A stretch of 64,000 nt of DNA from Eucalyptus grandis (lineage: Eukaryota > Streptophyta > Magnoliopsida > Myrtales > Myrtaceae), in assembly GCF_016545825.1 (NCBI RefSeq), contig NC_052622.1, forward strand, positions 45,862,770-45,926,769. The letters run 5' to 3'. The notes beneath the pieces were generated by a model that was given only the letters and a program-made list of their open reading frames with translations, was not told where the DNA came from and searched no databases. Each line of letters begins with the position of its first letter. Within the stretch, counting starts at the first letter, position 1. A program made the position numbers and the translations under genes. Shown here piece after piece: positions 26,801-34,604 of the stretch.

Positions 26801-29800
26801 ACATCAGAAGAAAGGAAAAGAAGCAGAAGAAAAAGAATAGAGAGAAGAAGAGGGACAATCAAATAACATAGAAGCGAGAGGAGCAACAAGAGAAAGAGAA
26901 AGAAGATGAAGAAAAAGAAGCTGAAGCTGAAGGAGAAGCAGAAAAAGAAAAAACTGCAGATGAAGCTGCAGAGGAAGGGAATCAAGGCGTAGATGAGCAT
27001 GACCATCACTCTTCCCCAATTGAGGTCTTAGAGACAGGGGGAGATGATGAGCAAGGAAGGACTACACCACATGCTGTCAACAGTGAAGGTGTGAGTCGCT
27101 CACCAGCAAATCCAGAGGATTTTCAAGCTTCTCAAATGCCTGAGGAAGGACATGATACATCAACACCAAATCTACTCGATTACGCTGAAGTTCCATCGTC
27201 TGCCTTCACTCCATCCGAAAGAGCAAATGCGAGCACACAGACGGACAATACAACAGATTTTCGTCGTATCCTTGATGTTCTTCTGGAAATGCAGGGTCAA
27301 ATCTATGCTCTGGAATGTGAACTTCAAGTCATGAAGAATGCTGGACAAGCATCTTCTGTTACCCTGGCAGATCAAATGAAAGACCTCGCTCTTCAAATTC
27401 AAGCCAATGCCAAAGGAGAAGAGGTGGCTCATCTTCGGGAAGACTTGAAGAGGTTGGAAGGCATCGTCCAATCGTTGGGAGATTTCCAGATTGTGCGCGT
27501 TCCCAAGAAGACTTGACTTTTTTCTCACCTCTTTAATGATGAAAAAAGGGGAGAATTGCAATTTGAACTCTTTAAACTCTTTAAACTTTGACGTGTTTGA
27601 ATATTTGAGTATGACTTGGGTGTGAACTTGAATTTGACTGACTTGTGTGGATTTTGATGTTTGACTGTTTGCATTTATATCAAGTGTTGTTATATGGTCT
27701 TACTCATGAAAAACTAACCGATTTTCTGTGGATGCAGAGTCTGGTTGATTTATTAATCTTTATGAGATAGCCATATTGCTTGAGTAATGTTTTGCAGGTC
27801 AAAGCTGTTCAAATCTACAGGAAAGTTTTGTCACCATAAAAAAGGGGGAGATTGTTGGAGAAATCTTTCCAGAATATTTTGAAGCTGACAAAACATTTCT
27901 ATCAGTCTAGTCTGGATAAGTACAGACCTTCTGTTTAGAGTCTGAAGACTTTCAGATCACCAGACTCAAGACTCAAGACTCAAGACTATTCTCATTGACA
28001 GTTTTTCTAATCCGTGTGACGAAGGCAATCCGAGCCAAAGTATTTGGTTGAGGATTTGGTCTTATCCTCCGGAGAAGATCTCTTGGCTGGATAAATATAA
28101 CGGATTCTTTTATTCGTAATCAAGATCATTTGAAGATCCGATGGTCGACGAAATATTCTTGGAAGGTTCTATTCTTGGAAACCAAGATCCCGATTGTATG
28201 GGCGAACAGGATTGATGGGCTATCGTCAGGTTCCTTTAATAGCTCGAATGATCTTCTTGATTGATTCCGTCCAACGGGTAGATTGGAGGAATTCCTTTGG
28301 TAAGTGCCAACGGGTATGATGGCATAAAGGAGTATAAAAGGAAGACGTTCTAGTTACTTTAGTGTATGATCGATAGAGAAATTCTAGAGTCTGAAGTACC
28401 TTGATTATCAGTCGATACATTTTGAGCAAAATTGTACACACAAAGAGTGTTCATATTTAGTGATACCTTGAGCGAGTGTGGTAGATCATCTACACTGTGA
28501 AAGCAAGGGAGAACAACACTATAACATCTCTTTGTTCATAGTGGAATCTAGCCAATAGGCTATCAGTACAGAAGAGTGGACGTAGGCTTGACATAAGCCG
28601 AACCACTATAAACCGCGTGTTCAATTTTCTCTTCTCTCAGTCTTAGTTTGATTATCGTTTGTCTCAAATCTATCAACTGTCTAGTATTGTGCAATTATCG
28701 AGAAAATCCTTTATATACCTATTCACCCCCCTCTAGGTACTTATACTAGCTATATCAAAGCCAACGGCGTTGGTGGCCCATGACATGGCGACGCATGGTG
28801 GCGTGTGCGGCAGATTCCCGAGTCTTTTGGTGACGATTTTTCAAAGTTTGACTCGTCTGAGGGCAACGAACTAATGATGGGATTTGTTTTTCGAAATGAG
28901 CAGCGAGATTACCTGAACAACAATCAGTGGCGGCGATTTGATGATGTTATGCTCACGATTCTTTGTTATGTTAATGCAGGTTGCAGCTATGGCACCAAAC
29001 CTCCCTGCACTGTACGAGCTCCACTTCGCGGTTCCAATGGCAGGCGCGACTCTTTCCGCGCTCAATGTAAGCCTTGACGAGCAGGCTTTGACGATCATTC
29101 TTCACCAGCTACGACCCAAAATCATATTCGTCGACTCCGAGCTTGCACACCTCGTCTCCAAAGTCATCCACAACAATAACAACACGCACCTCCTAGAGAA
29201 CCACCACGATCACCAACCACTACTTGTCACAATCCACGACGTCTCACTGGACCGTCGAACCCAATGGGATCTTGAGGTTCGAGAGTATGAACAAACCGTA
29301 GCTATGGGAGAGAGCGATTTCCAAGCCATGAGTCCGACCAATGAGTGTGACCCCATCTCAGTCAACTTCACTTCGGGGTCGACGGGGACACCCAAGGCAG
29401 TGGCGTACAGCCACCGAGCGGCATACTTGAACTCTCTAGGGCTGATCCTCCGATACAACATGGGGAAGTCGCCTGTGTTCCTGTGGACGGTGGACATGTT
29501 CAGGTGCAATGGGTGGTGCTTCACATGGGCGATGGCAGAGCTCGGCGGTGTCGATGTGTGTATTAGGAACGTGTTGGCGAAGATCATCTTCGACTCCGTT
29601 CAGCTCCACAAGGTCACCCATCTCTGTGGTAATGGTCCGGTTTCGTTTACTTTGATGTGGATAGTCCTGTTGCATCATAAGCATGACATTTTCAACAGAA
29701 TCAAAAGATAATGTATCATTCTCATTAAAAAAATAGATGAGTAGCGTTGAGAAATGTCGGTAATGTGTCATTACCTTGGTGCGGTATAAATATAATCAAA

Positions 29801-30760
29801 TATTTGGGAGGATGCCTACGCTTTTTTAAACATGTCATATGAAAGTATGGATGATGTTCGGTTCATGCAAAATCACCCATGAAAAAGTATAATTTTCTTC
29901 TTCTTTTTTCCCTTTCAACAGGTAAACCCACTATCCTAAATATGATTGCTGATTCCCCACCGGTCGACCAAAAGCCACTGCCTTCCGTGGTGGACGTAAT
30001 CATCGCCGGCGCATTCCCGACGAATCCCGTTCTCAAGAGAGTCCAAGAGCTTGGGTTCGACGTTGTCTACGGATATGGTACGACGGAAGCCCTGGGGCCC
30101 GCCCTCATCAGACCCTGGAGGTCAACACAACACCACCACCATGACGAGGACGAAGACAACGACCACGACGATCATAACCTGAAATGTAGAGAAGGCCTCC
30201 ACAACATCACACTGGAAGCTGCCGATGTCAAGGACCCGACCAACTTGCAAAGCGTTCCAAGCGACGGGAAAACAATCGGAGAAATCATGCTCCGAGGGAA
30301 CACCCTCATGGCTGGGTACGTGGGCGACCCGGATGCAACGCAGGAGGCCTTTTCTGGCGGGTGGTACAGGACTGAAGATCTCGGGGTGCGGCACTCGGAC
30401 GGTTGCATAGAGGTGATTGACCGAGCGAGGGACATCATAGTCTCGGGCAACAATTGGATCAGCACATTGGAAATAGAAGGAGTCTTGTTAAGCCACCCGG
30501 ATGTTGCAGAAGCCGCTGTTGTTGCTCCATACACCGTTGTGGGACAAGTCCCACGCGCATTTGTGAAGTTGAAGGAAGGGAGGTGTTCCAAAACCGAGGA
30601 GATGGCAGAGTTTTGTGCGGATCGGTTGCAAGAGGCGGCAAAGGTGCCGAAAACGGTGTTTTTCGGGGACTTGCCGAAGAATTCCACAGGGAATGTGCAG
30701 AAGTCTGTGCTGAGAGAGAGAGAGCCAATGCTTGTCCATAGAAGGAGCACAGCTTCATGA
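8664..30760 (+). CDS. Acyl-activating enzyme (AMP-dependent acyl-CoA synthetase family), copy A, 3 exons
   Basis: Exons 8664-8861, 28980-29628 and 29922-30760 join in frame to 1686 bp, giving 561 residues plus stop, a normal length for plant AAE proteins. Both introns are GT-AG (GTAAGT...TTAATGCAG; GTAATG...TTCAACAG). Family members activate a carboxylic acid with ATP and load it onto CoA. N-terminal residues 1-66 carry the family opening ([17 protein letters not shown]). Residues 195-206 hold the phosphate-binding loop (TSGSTGTPK, Lys205). Residues 332-338 hold the YGYGTTE motif. Several conserved sites are altered: Arg241 where FHCNGW normally has His; Glu434 in the GD motif (TEDLG); SGNNW at 457-461 in place of SGGEN; and Asn540 in place of the A10 catalytic Lys (STGNVQK). 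The C-terminus (STAS) is not a peroxisomal PTS1. The frame is open, so it may be expressed, but adenylation activity is doubtful. Family assignment is firm; the substrate is unknown. Confidence 0.85.
9216..9625. mobile_element. Foldback-type GGTCCGGTTCC repeat, copy A
   Basis: Many copies of GGTTCC, GGTCCGG and their complements occur in both orientations around an AT-rich middle (9355-9450), so the stretch can fold on itself. It is shared with copy B at about 62776-63185. It resembles a small non-autonomous DNA element, but I did not find clear target duplications. Confidence 0.4.
9626..14493. other. Unassigned intron sequence; no gene seen
   Basis: AT-rich sequence. Up to about 10480 it matches the end of the window in copy B, after which no partner is available. 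A degenerate repeat arm of the 'cttgaatctattatataa' type lies near 13880. Open frames are at most about 90 codons and match nothing I know. Palindromes such as GCATGCATGC (13447-13456) occur. Confidence 0.4.
14494..14691 (-). repeat. 3' LTR of the antisense copia element
   Basis: On the minus strand it begins TGTTAGATATATTG right after the purine tract at 14692-14700 and ends TTTTAACA at 14494. It is 198 bp, within the range of short copia LTRs. No second copy was found at the other end of the element. Confidence 0.5.
14795..17733 (-). pseudogene. Broken copia pol (integrase, reverse transcriptase, RNase H)
   Basis: Open pieces at 17269-17733, 16751-17011, 15598-15804, 15289-15591 and 14795-15013 lie in the expected order for copia pol on the minus strand. 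The catalytic reverse-transcriptase box reads YIDG instead of YVDD, and the integrase C-terminal motif is degenerate. It cannot encode a working polyprotein. Confidence 0.7.
18791..19259. other. Flank between the two copia elements
   Basis: It holds two imperfect ~65-bp direct repeats (about 18936-19000 and 19001-19055, sharing GACAACTTGG and AGTGG words). It ends with AAGCC (19260-19264), which is duplicated after the next element. No gene is seen. Confidence 0.4.
19265..20168 (+). repeat. 5' LTR of the SIRE-like element
   Basis: Runs TGTTGGAG...ATATCA, 904 bp, with a TATA-like TATAAAAGG at about 19742. By eye it differs from the 3' LTR at roughly 30 positions, many of them C/T or G/A changes plus single-base losses. 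Short minus-strand frames inside it are repeat shadows. Confidence 0.9.
20170..20184 (+). other. Primer-binding site (initiator tRNA-Met)
   Basis: TTGGTATCAGAGCTC directly follows the 5' LTR end, the usual primer site of plant copia elements for initiator methionine tRNA. Confidence 0.8.
20231..21918 (+). pseudogene. SIRE-like gag, frameshifted
   Basis: ATG at 20231 opens the usual copia gag. A shift near 20280 and another near 20560 move the frame, and the longest open part is 20541-21521. Two CCHC zinc knuckles are visible: [14 protein letters not shown] (21111-21152) and [14 protein letters not shown] (21778-21819). They are separated by an acidic/serine-rich linker and a Lys/Glu-rich, probably coiled segment. 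Gag packages the element RNA. Broken frames make a full Gag unlikely. Confidence 0.75.
21955..25017 (+). pseudogene. SIRE-like pol (protease, integrase, RT, RNase H), frameshifted
   Basis: The aspartic protease active-site region is around 21960-22010, with a frame break inside it. GAG-pre-integrase ([10 protein letters not shown], 22339) and the integrase core and tail ([13 protein letters not shown], 22807) follow. Next is reverse transcriptase from about 23629 ([11 protein letters not shown] near 23806; YVDD near 24065-24076). RNase H follows ([12 protein letters not shown] near 24664; LADIFTKPL near 24920). A TAG at 23623 splits integrase from RT, and further breaks lie near 22250, 22480, 22700, 22780, 24010, 24320, 24580 and 24900. 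All domains are recognisable but none is in one open frame. Confidence 0.8.
25388..27516 (+). pseudogene. Accessory 3' coding region of the SIRE-like element
   Basis: About 2.1 kb of former coding sequence lies between pol and the 3' LTR, in five or more open pieces (25401-25661, 25649-25945, 25939-26142, 26292-26840, 27091-27516). It starts with a charged Ser/Pro-rich part. A central part around FYSNLSFL and [12 protein letters not shown] recalls the 'putative plant transposon protein' domain. A Lys/Glu-rich stretch (26640-26980) and a C-terminal coiled-coil-like segment ([18 protein letters not shown]) follow. SIRE elements carry an envelope-like frame at this place. I see no clear signal peptide, so the name envelope-like rests on position only. 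Confidence 0.55.
27840..27852 (+). other. Polypurine tract
   Basis: AAAAGGGGGAGAT immediately precedes the 3' LTR, the expected plus-strand priming site for reverse transcription. Confidence 0.8.
27853..28757 (+). repeat. 3' LTR of the SIRE-like element
   Basis: Runs TGTTGGAG...ATATCA, 905 bp, the partner of 19265-20168. It is followed by the AAGCC target duplication. Confidence 0.9.
28980..29628 (+). CDS. AAE copy A, exon 2
   Basis: Starts after TTAATGCAG at phase 0 and encodes residues 67-282 plus one base. It opens with [20 protein letters not shown], the family's second block, and holds the phosphate loop [11 protein letters not shown] (197-207). Residue 241 is Arg (MFRCNGW), a position that is His in typical members. 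It ends HLCG, split by intron 2. Confidence 0.88.
29629..29921 (+). other. AAE copy A, intron 2
   Basis: 293 bp, GTAATG...TTTCAACAG, AT-rich, with no inserted element. Reading through the donor would end at a TAA near 29709, which supports it being an intron. Confidence 0.8.
29922..30760 (+). CDS. AAE copy A, exon 3
   Basis: Encodes residues 283-561 and TGA. It contains [10 protein letters not shown] (332-341), a His/Asp/Glu-rich loop (around 351-365), GWYRTEDLG (429-437), [15 protein letters not shown] (449-463) and [10 protein letters not shown] (534-543). The last four residues are STAS. The His/Asp loop is longer and more charged than I expect in the family. Confidence 0.87.
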
Positions 30761-31519
30761 GAACCAAAACATCGAGGGAATTACTTGCGAATAATTAGAA
30801 TCAAACTACTAGTGTCTTTCTGTGTTATTGCCCTGTAATTCCATATTTCGAATTGTCATGGAGAAATAATTGCATGATAGTATTTAAGGTACTATGAAAA
30901 TAATAATTTACTATGCATTCCAAAAATTTAAATTCCATATAATTATAGGAAAATGCTTGTGTGACCGTCCACTGCAGAATGACAGTGGAAGGGTAAAATG
31001 CGAGCCACATATCCTTTTGGAGGAAACCGGTGGACTTCCTGAACCGGTTTAATCATTGATTTCATGTTTCGTTCTTTTTTCATTTTCGTGACTTCTATGT
31101 TCCTTGTTGCAACCTCAAATTTTAGAGACAAAATTAGAAGGCCACACTGAAACAATTTTCTTGAAGATTATCACTTTGATTTGTTTCTTTAAATAAGACA
31201 AGAAAATTGTTTTCGTCTTATGGCTTTTTTAAGGGCAAGAACAATAAGAATGCCAAAACTTTCGTGCAACACTTACATGAATACCAAAACTTTTTTTCGC
31301 TCACTTAAGTGCCACATCAGGGTAAAATTGATCACTTGAGTGTCAATTTTGACAAAACATCCTATGTGAAATTTTTTATTTTTTGAATTTTGAATTTTGA
31401 ATTTTTTTTTCTTTAGGGCGTCCCTCATCGGCTGCGAAACCCTCGCCTTTAGCTATAAAGGCCCTTGCAGCCTCGCTCGTAGCCTATGAGGTCATGATGC
31501 CCTCGCTAGCTCTAGGTGG
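30761..31519. other. AAE 3' flank and left part of a disrupted repeat
   Basis: The first ~150 bp are the likely AAE 3' UTR, since they recur with the coding scrap at 32708-32862. From about 31226 an arm with 'aatgccaaaactttcgtg' style sequence leads into a GC-rich core (31411-31519) of CCTCGC words. That core continues after the next element at 32578, so an older repeat was split by the Mutator-like insertion. No gene is seen. Confidence 0.45.
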
Positions 31520-32577
31520 GGGAAAATTGTCTAAAAAGTCATAAACTTATTGCAAATTTGTCAATTCAGTCTTAAATCATTCAATCTTGCCGATTGAGTC
31601 CTAAACCTTTTGTCAGTTTGTTAATTGAGTCCATCCGGCCAATTTTGGCTAGAAAATGCTTACGTGGACGCCGGCGGTGCCACGTAGGACTGTCGCGCGA
31701 CGTGGACATTTTAAAATAATATTTTAATATTTTAAAATATTTTTTTTTTTTAATATTTTATGTTTTTCCTTTTTTTTTTTTTTTTTTGCTTTTCCCTTGC
31801 CCTTTTCCGGTGGCCGGCCACCGGCCACAGCCGGTTGGCCTCACCCACCACAGGCGAGGCCCGGTCGAGTGACGGCGATGCCGGGTGAGGCTAGCACCGG
31901 CCTCGGCGAGGGCCGGCCTCGCTAGATCTAGCAAGGGAAGCCCTCGCCGAGGCTCACCCCGCCCGGGCGAACGTCGGCCTCACCCAGGCGAGCATCGGCC
32001 TCGCCCCTAGCCGGGCAAGTGACGACTAGCCACCGACCACTGGCTGACACCCGGCCGGCTAGGGGGGTGAGGGCCAGCCTAGCCGATCCGATCCGGGCGA
32101 GGCCGACGCCGCCTAGGCAAGGGTGAGCCTTGATGAGGGCTCCCCTTGCCGGGCCCAGGGTTGGCCTTGCTCGGCGTTGCCGTTGCCTGTGGCGGGCGAG
32201 GCCAGCTAGCTGGCTGTGGCTGGTGGCCGGCCGTCGCCAGCTAGCCGGTGGCCGGCCACCACCGGAAAAGGACAAGGGAAAAGCCAAAAAAAAGAAAAAA
32301 AAAAAAAAAAAGAGGGAAAAAATAGAAAATTATTTAAAAATTAAAAAAATTAAAAAAATTAAAATTTTTTAAAAAATGTCCACATTAGCGCCGACAATTC
32401 TACGTGGCACCACCGGTGTCCATGTCAGCATTTTCCGGCTAAAATTGGCTGGATTGACTCAATTGGCAAACTGACAAAAGGTTTAGGGCTCAATCGGCAA
32501 GATTGAAATATTGACGACTGAATTGACAAAGCTGCAATAGGTTTAGGACTTTTTGGACAATTCTCCCCTCTAGGTGG
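31511..32577. mobile_element. Mutator-like non-autonomous element with 9-bp target duplication
   Basis: The element 31520-32568 begins GGGAAAATTGTC and ends GACAATTCTCCCC. It is flanked by TCTAGGTGG at 31511-31519 and 32569-32577, a perfect 9-bp direct repeat. The inverted arms are about 190 bp or more, and the GC-rich core also has dyads (CCGGTGGCCGGCCACCGG type). Long arms with 9-bp duplications define Mutator-like elements. No transposase is encoded, and the open frames inside are products of the GC-rich core. Confidence 0.8.
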
Positions 32578-32707
32578 CATTGCCAGTGGTTGTCGAGGCC
32601 GCGATGCCCTCACCTAAGGCCTTCGTGGTGAGGGTGAGGTGGCCCTCACTGATATGGCCGAGAAGGCCTTGGGGGCCTTGCTAGCGGCTAACGAGGCCCC
32701 GATGGCC
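32578..32707. other. Right part of the split GC-rich repeat
   Basis: CCTCGC/GAGGCC words continue the core interrupted at 31519. The right inverted arm of this older element is missing where the AAE scrap begins. Confidence 0.4.
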
Positions 32708-32862
32708 TTGCTCAGAGAGAGAGATCAAATGCTGGTCCATAGAACGAGCACAGCTTCATAAGGAGCAAAACATCAGAAGAGTTACTTGCAAGAGTAACTA
32801 GAATTGGACTACTTGTATATTTCTGTGTTATTTGTCCTGTAATTGCATAATTCGGATTGTCG
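32708..32862 (+). pseudogene. 3' end scrap of a further AAE copy
   Basis: The sequence from CTCAGAGAGAGAGATC onward matches the last ~50 coding bases and the first ~100 bases of 3' flank of AAE copy A (30708-30865). It has about 15-20 differences and a TAA where copy A has TGA. Everything upstream is missing. It is a remnant of another AAE copy or of a partial duplication of copy A. Confidence 0.75.
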
Positions 32863-33648
32863 TCAATTTCTCTAACTTTAATGTAAGCATAGCTCCCCCT
32901 CCTCATCGACGGCACCTCTCCCGAGAGCGACGGAGATGTGGTTGCGGTTCAGCTTCTGTCTTATGCAACCTCCTCGCTCTGCGCCGCTCCTTCCCGTCAA
33001 TGGCATCCGACACTGTTTTGCTTCATCCGCACCGACTCCGCCTCCCTCCCTCTCCTGCTTGCTCTTGCCGTGCTCTTGCTCTTGATGCTCCAGCTTGGCC
33101 TCGCGGCTGCTCCCTGAGCCGCCCTCCGTCGCGGCGGCGAAGAATCTTGGAAGCGCATAATCATTCTTGCCTCGGACTTTTCTTTTAATCATCCGTGTGC
33201 TCGTCGATTTGGAAAACTCTTTCGTTTGGATATTTCCGTTGTTGTGAAGCGAAGCATAACAGAGATAGTTCGTCATCGGTGGTACGGTGGTAGCTTAGTT
33301 AATGCTTTGAGAAATCATCTTGTTCTTGTTGATGCGATAGGCTTCGCTGTGTACTAATCGGCAGCTTAGTTAATGCTTTGATGCAAATCGTCCGATCGGT
33401 CCACAGGTCCAAGGATCTCAGTCCACAGGTGCTCAAAACTTCCTTGTCCAAGCCATTAGGTTAATGAAGGATGTCTTATCAAGCGTATCGACATTTTAGT
33501 TTCCACTTCGATCGATATCAATTATGTCCAACGTTCATTTTATCGATTTCGCCAGTGATCCTTAGTGGAAATGAAGCGTTTGACTTTTCTTTTTTGCATG
33601 AACACATGCACCAGAGGCAAAGAAATCATCGGAACGAAGGGGACTTAC
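32863..33648. other. Unassigned region with small open frames
   Basis: A GC-rich stretch (32890-33170) has a plus frame from ATG 33001 (63 codons, Arg/Pro/Ser-rich, vaguely like a plastid transit peptide) and a minus frame of 132 codons (32878-33276). Neither is recognisable. The direct repeats GCTTAGTTAATGCTTTGA (33292 and 33363) and GTCCACAGGT (about 33400 and 33421) lie downstream. The missing third chitinase exon would be expected here on the minus strand, but I do not find it. Confidence 0.35.
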
Positions 33649-34168
33649 TGCGTGATCTGAATCGGACCTCGACCGTAGTATTTCCTGCCGGGAGCGCACG
33701 GCCATCCAGATTTGGGATCGCAATAGTCTTTCGATCTGTCCCGCTCTTCCACGAAGCAGTATCCCCATGCGTAGGGTCCATCCGGTGCGCCCTTCTTTCC
33801 TCCTGCAAGAGCTGACAGGATCGATATCATGCAATGTTTTTACGTACATGCGGCGGCCTTATTGCAGACTGGTTAGCTTCGTACCGGTGGTTTCGTCGGA
33901 GGTCTGAGCCAAGAAAGCCGCGACTTCCTAGTACCTGGTGTCCCGGGTGCCGGTGGTGCCGAACCCCGGGAAGGACCTTGCAGCAGCAACAAACGCGTCG
34001 TAAGTGTAGAAGCCCTTGGCAGGGCAGGCCTGGTCGTTCCGGTGCTTGAGGAGCTGGTCGAACTGGGCTCTACTGATGACGGAGCTCACGTTGCCGCCCT
34101 GTTGTGCGCTGGCACCAAGGATGGCGAGGCAGGAAGCTAAGAGGGCGATCGCCCAGAGCGATTGCTTT
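33649..34168 (-). pseudogene. GH19 endochitinase pseudogene (two exons left)
   Basis: On the minus strand, exon 1 (33885 to about 34168) encodes a hydrophobic leader ([18 protein letters not shown]) and the start of a GH19 domain ([18 protein letters not shown], then AAFLAQTSDETTG). An 82-bp GT-AG intron (33803-33884) follows. Exon 2 (33649-33802) encodes [16 protein letters not shown] and [17 protein letters not shown] and ends at a GTAAGT donor. No N-terminal hevein domain is present. GH19 chitinases hydrolyse chitin in defence. The gene is broken in three ways: no ATG in the leader frame, a TAG at 33928-33930, and no third exon in the 0.8 kb downstream. The exon 1 catalytic Glu (DETTG region) is still readable. 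Confidence 0.85.
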
Positions 34169-34234
34169 AGGAAGGGGAGAGAGAAGGAAAGGGGCTCGAT
34201 AATGTGTGGTTTGGAGACGAAGTGAGGTGGTGGG

Positions 34235-34242
34235 TTTATATA
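34235..34242 (-). promoter_or_regulatory. TATA box of the chitinase pseudogene
   Basis: TATATAAA on the minus strand, about 70 bp upstream of the leader-peptide frame, at a fitting distance for the core promoter. Confidence 0.5.
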
Positions 34243-34251
34243 GAAGTGAAC

Positions 34252-34280
34252 GAGTGGGAGTGGGAGTGGGAGTGGGAGAG
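34252..34280. repeat. GGGAGT hexamer tandem repeat
   Basis: Four to five units of GAGTGG/GGGAGT lie just upstream of the chitinase TATA box. Confidence 0.8.
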
Positions 34281-34306
34281 CAACAGCAAGCCTGTTTGGT
34301 AAATGT

Positions 34307-34510
34307 TTTTTTTTTTTTTGTCAGTCATATTCTAATCCTACTCTAACACTTACTCTCAGATTTTTGACTTACCTCCTTGCAGGGTGTGAGTGTCGAAACC
34401 CACTTCTGAAATGAAATAGTCCCCACCCCAAGCCCTCCTGAGAATGTTGGGATTTGAATCCCCCACCTCCCCCTTCCAAGTTGGAATGGTGGCCACTGTG
34501 GCGAACCCCA
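34307..34510 (-). mobile_element. tRNA-derived SINE, second family
   Basis: On the minus strand, an A-box-like word (CCACAGTGG) near 34495 and a B-box-like word (GGATTCAAATCC) near 34455 precede a poly-A tail (T-run 34308-34320). The body differs from the SINE at 847-1024. Target duplications are not clear. Confidence 0.5.
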
Positions 34511-34604
34511 ATGATTAATTGTTGGCTATTTCTATTTCTTTGTTCTCCTAAATAAAAGAATCAAGAAATCCATTTAATAATTTCAACTAATTTTTCTACT
34601 CCCA

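Larger units (their letters stand above)
19265..28757 (+). mobile_element. SIRE-like Ty1/copia retrotransposon, nearly full length
   Basis: The element is 9493 bp, flanked by the 5-bp target duplication AAGCC (19260-19264 and 28758-28762). It has LTRs of about 905 bp, a tRNA-Met primer site after the 5' LTR, gag, pol in copia order (protease, integrase, RT, RNase H), about 2.1 kb of extra coding sequence after pol, and a polypurine tract before the 3' LTR. The size, long LTRs and extra 3' coding region fit the SIRE/Maximus lineage. Frameshifts and stops break every reading frame, so it is probably not autonomous. It lies in sense orientation inside AAE intron 1. Confidence 0.85.
8862..28979 (+). 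other. 20.1 kb intron 1 of AAE copy A
   Basis: The donor is GTAAGT at 8862 and the acceptor ends GCAG at 28979. The excised length is 20,118 bp, against about 293 bp for intron 2. It contains a foldback repeat (about 9216-9625), a long unassigned AT-rich part, a decayed antisense copia element and a SIRE-like copia element. Copy B shares at least the first 1.6 kb of the intron. Confidence 0.8.

Noticed and set aside
26752..27019. Minus-strand frames rich in Phe, Leu and Ser
   Set aside because: They are complements of the Lys/Glu purine-rich stretch of the SIRE accessory region, not membrane proteins.
29629..29711. Read-through extension of AAE exon 2
   Set aside because: It ends in a stop within 28 codons, while splicing at the GTAATG donor restores the family sequence in exon 3.
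31928..32372. Frames of 80-119 codons in a GC-rich block
   Set aside because: They lie wholly inside the core of a Mutator-like non-autonomous element.
33001..33189. Plus frame of 63 codons resembling a plastid transit peptide
   Set aside because: It is short, has no following exon that I can recognise, and lies in GC-rich sequence where Arg/Pro/Ser bias arises by chance.
34252..34280. Short repeats as a possible CRISPR array
   Set aside because: A simple hexamer tandem without spacers, in plant nuclear DNA.
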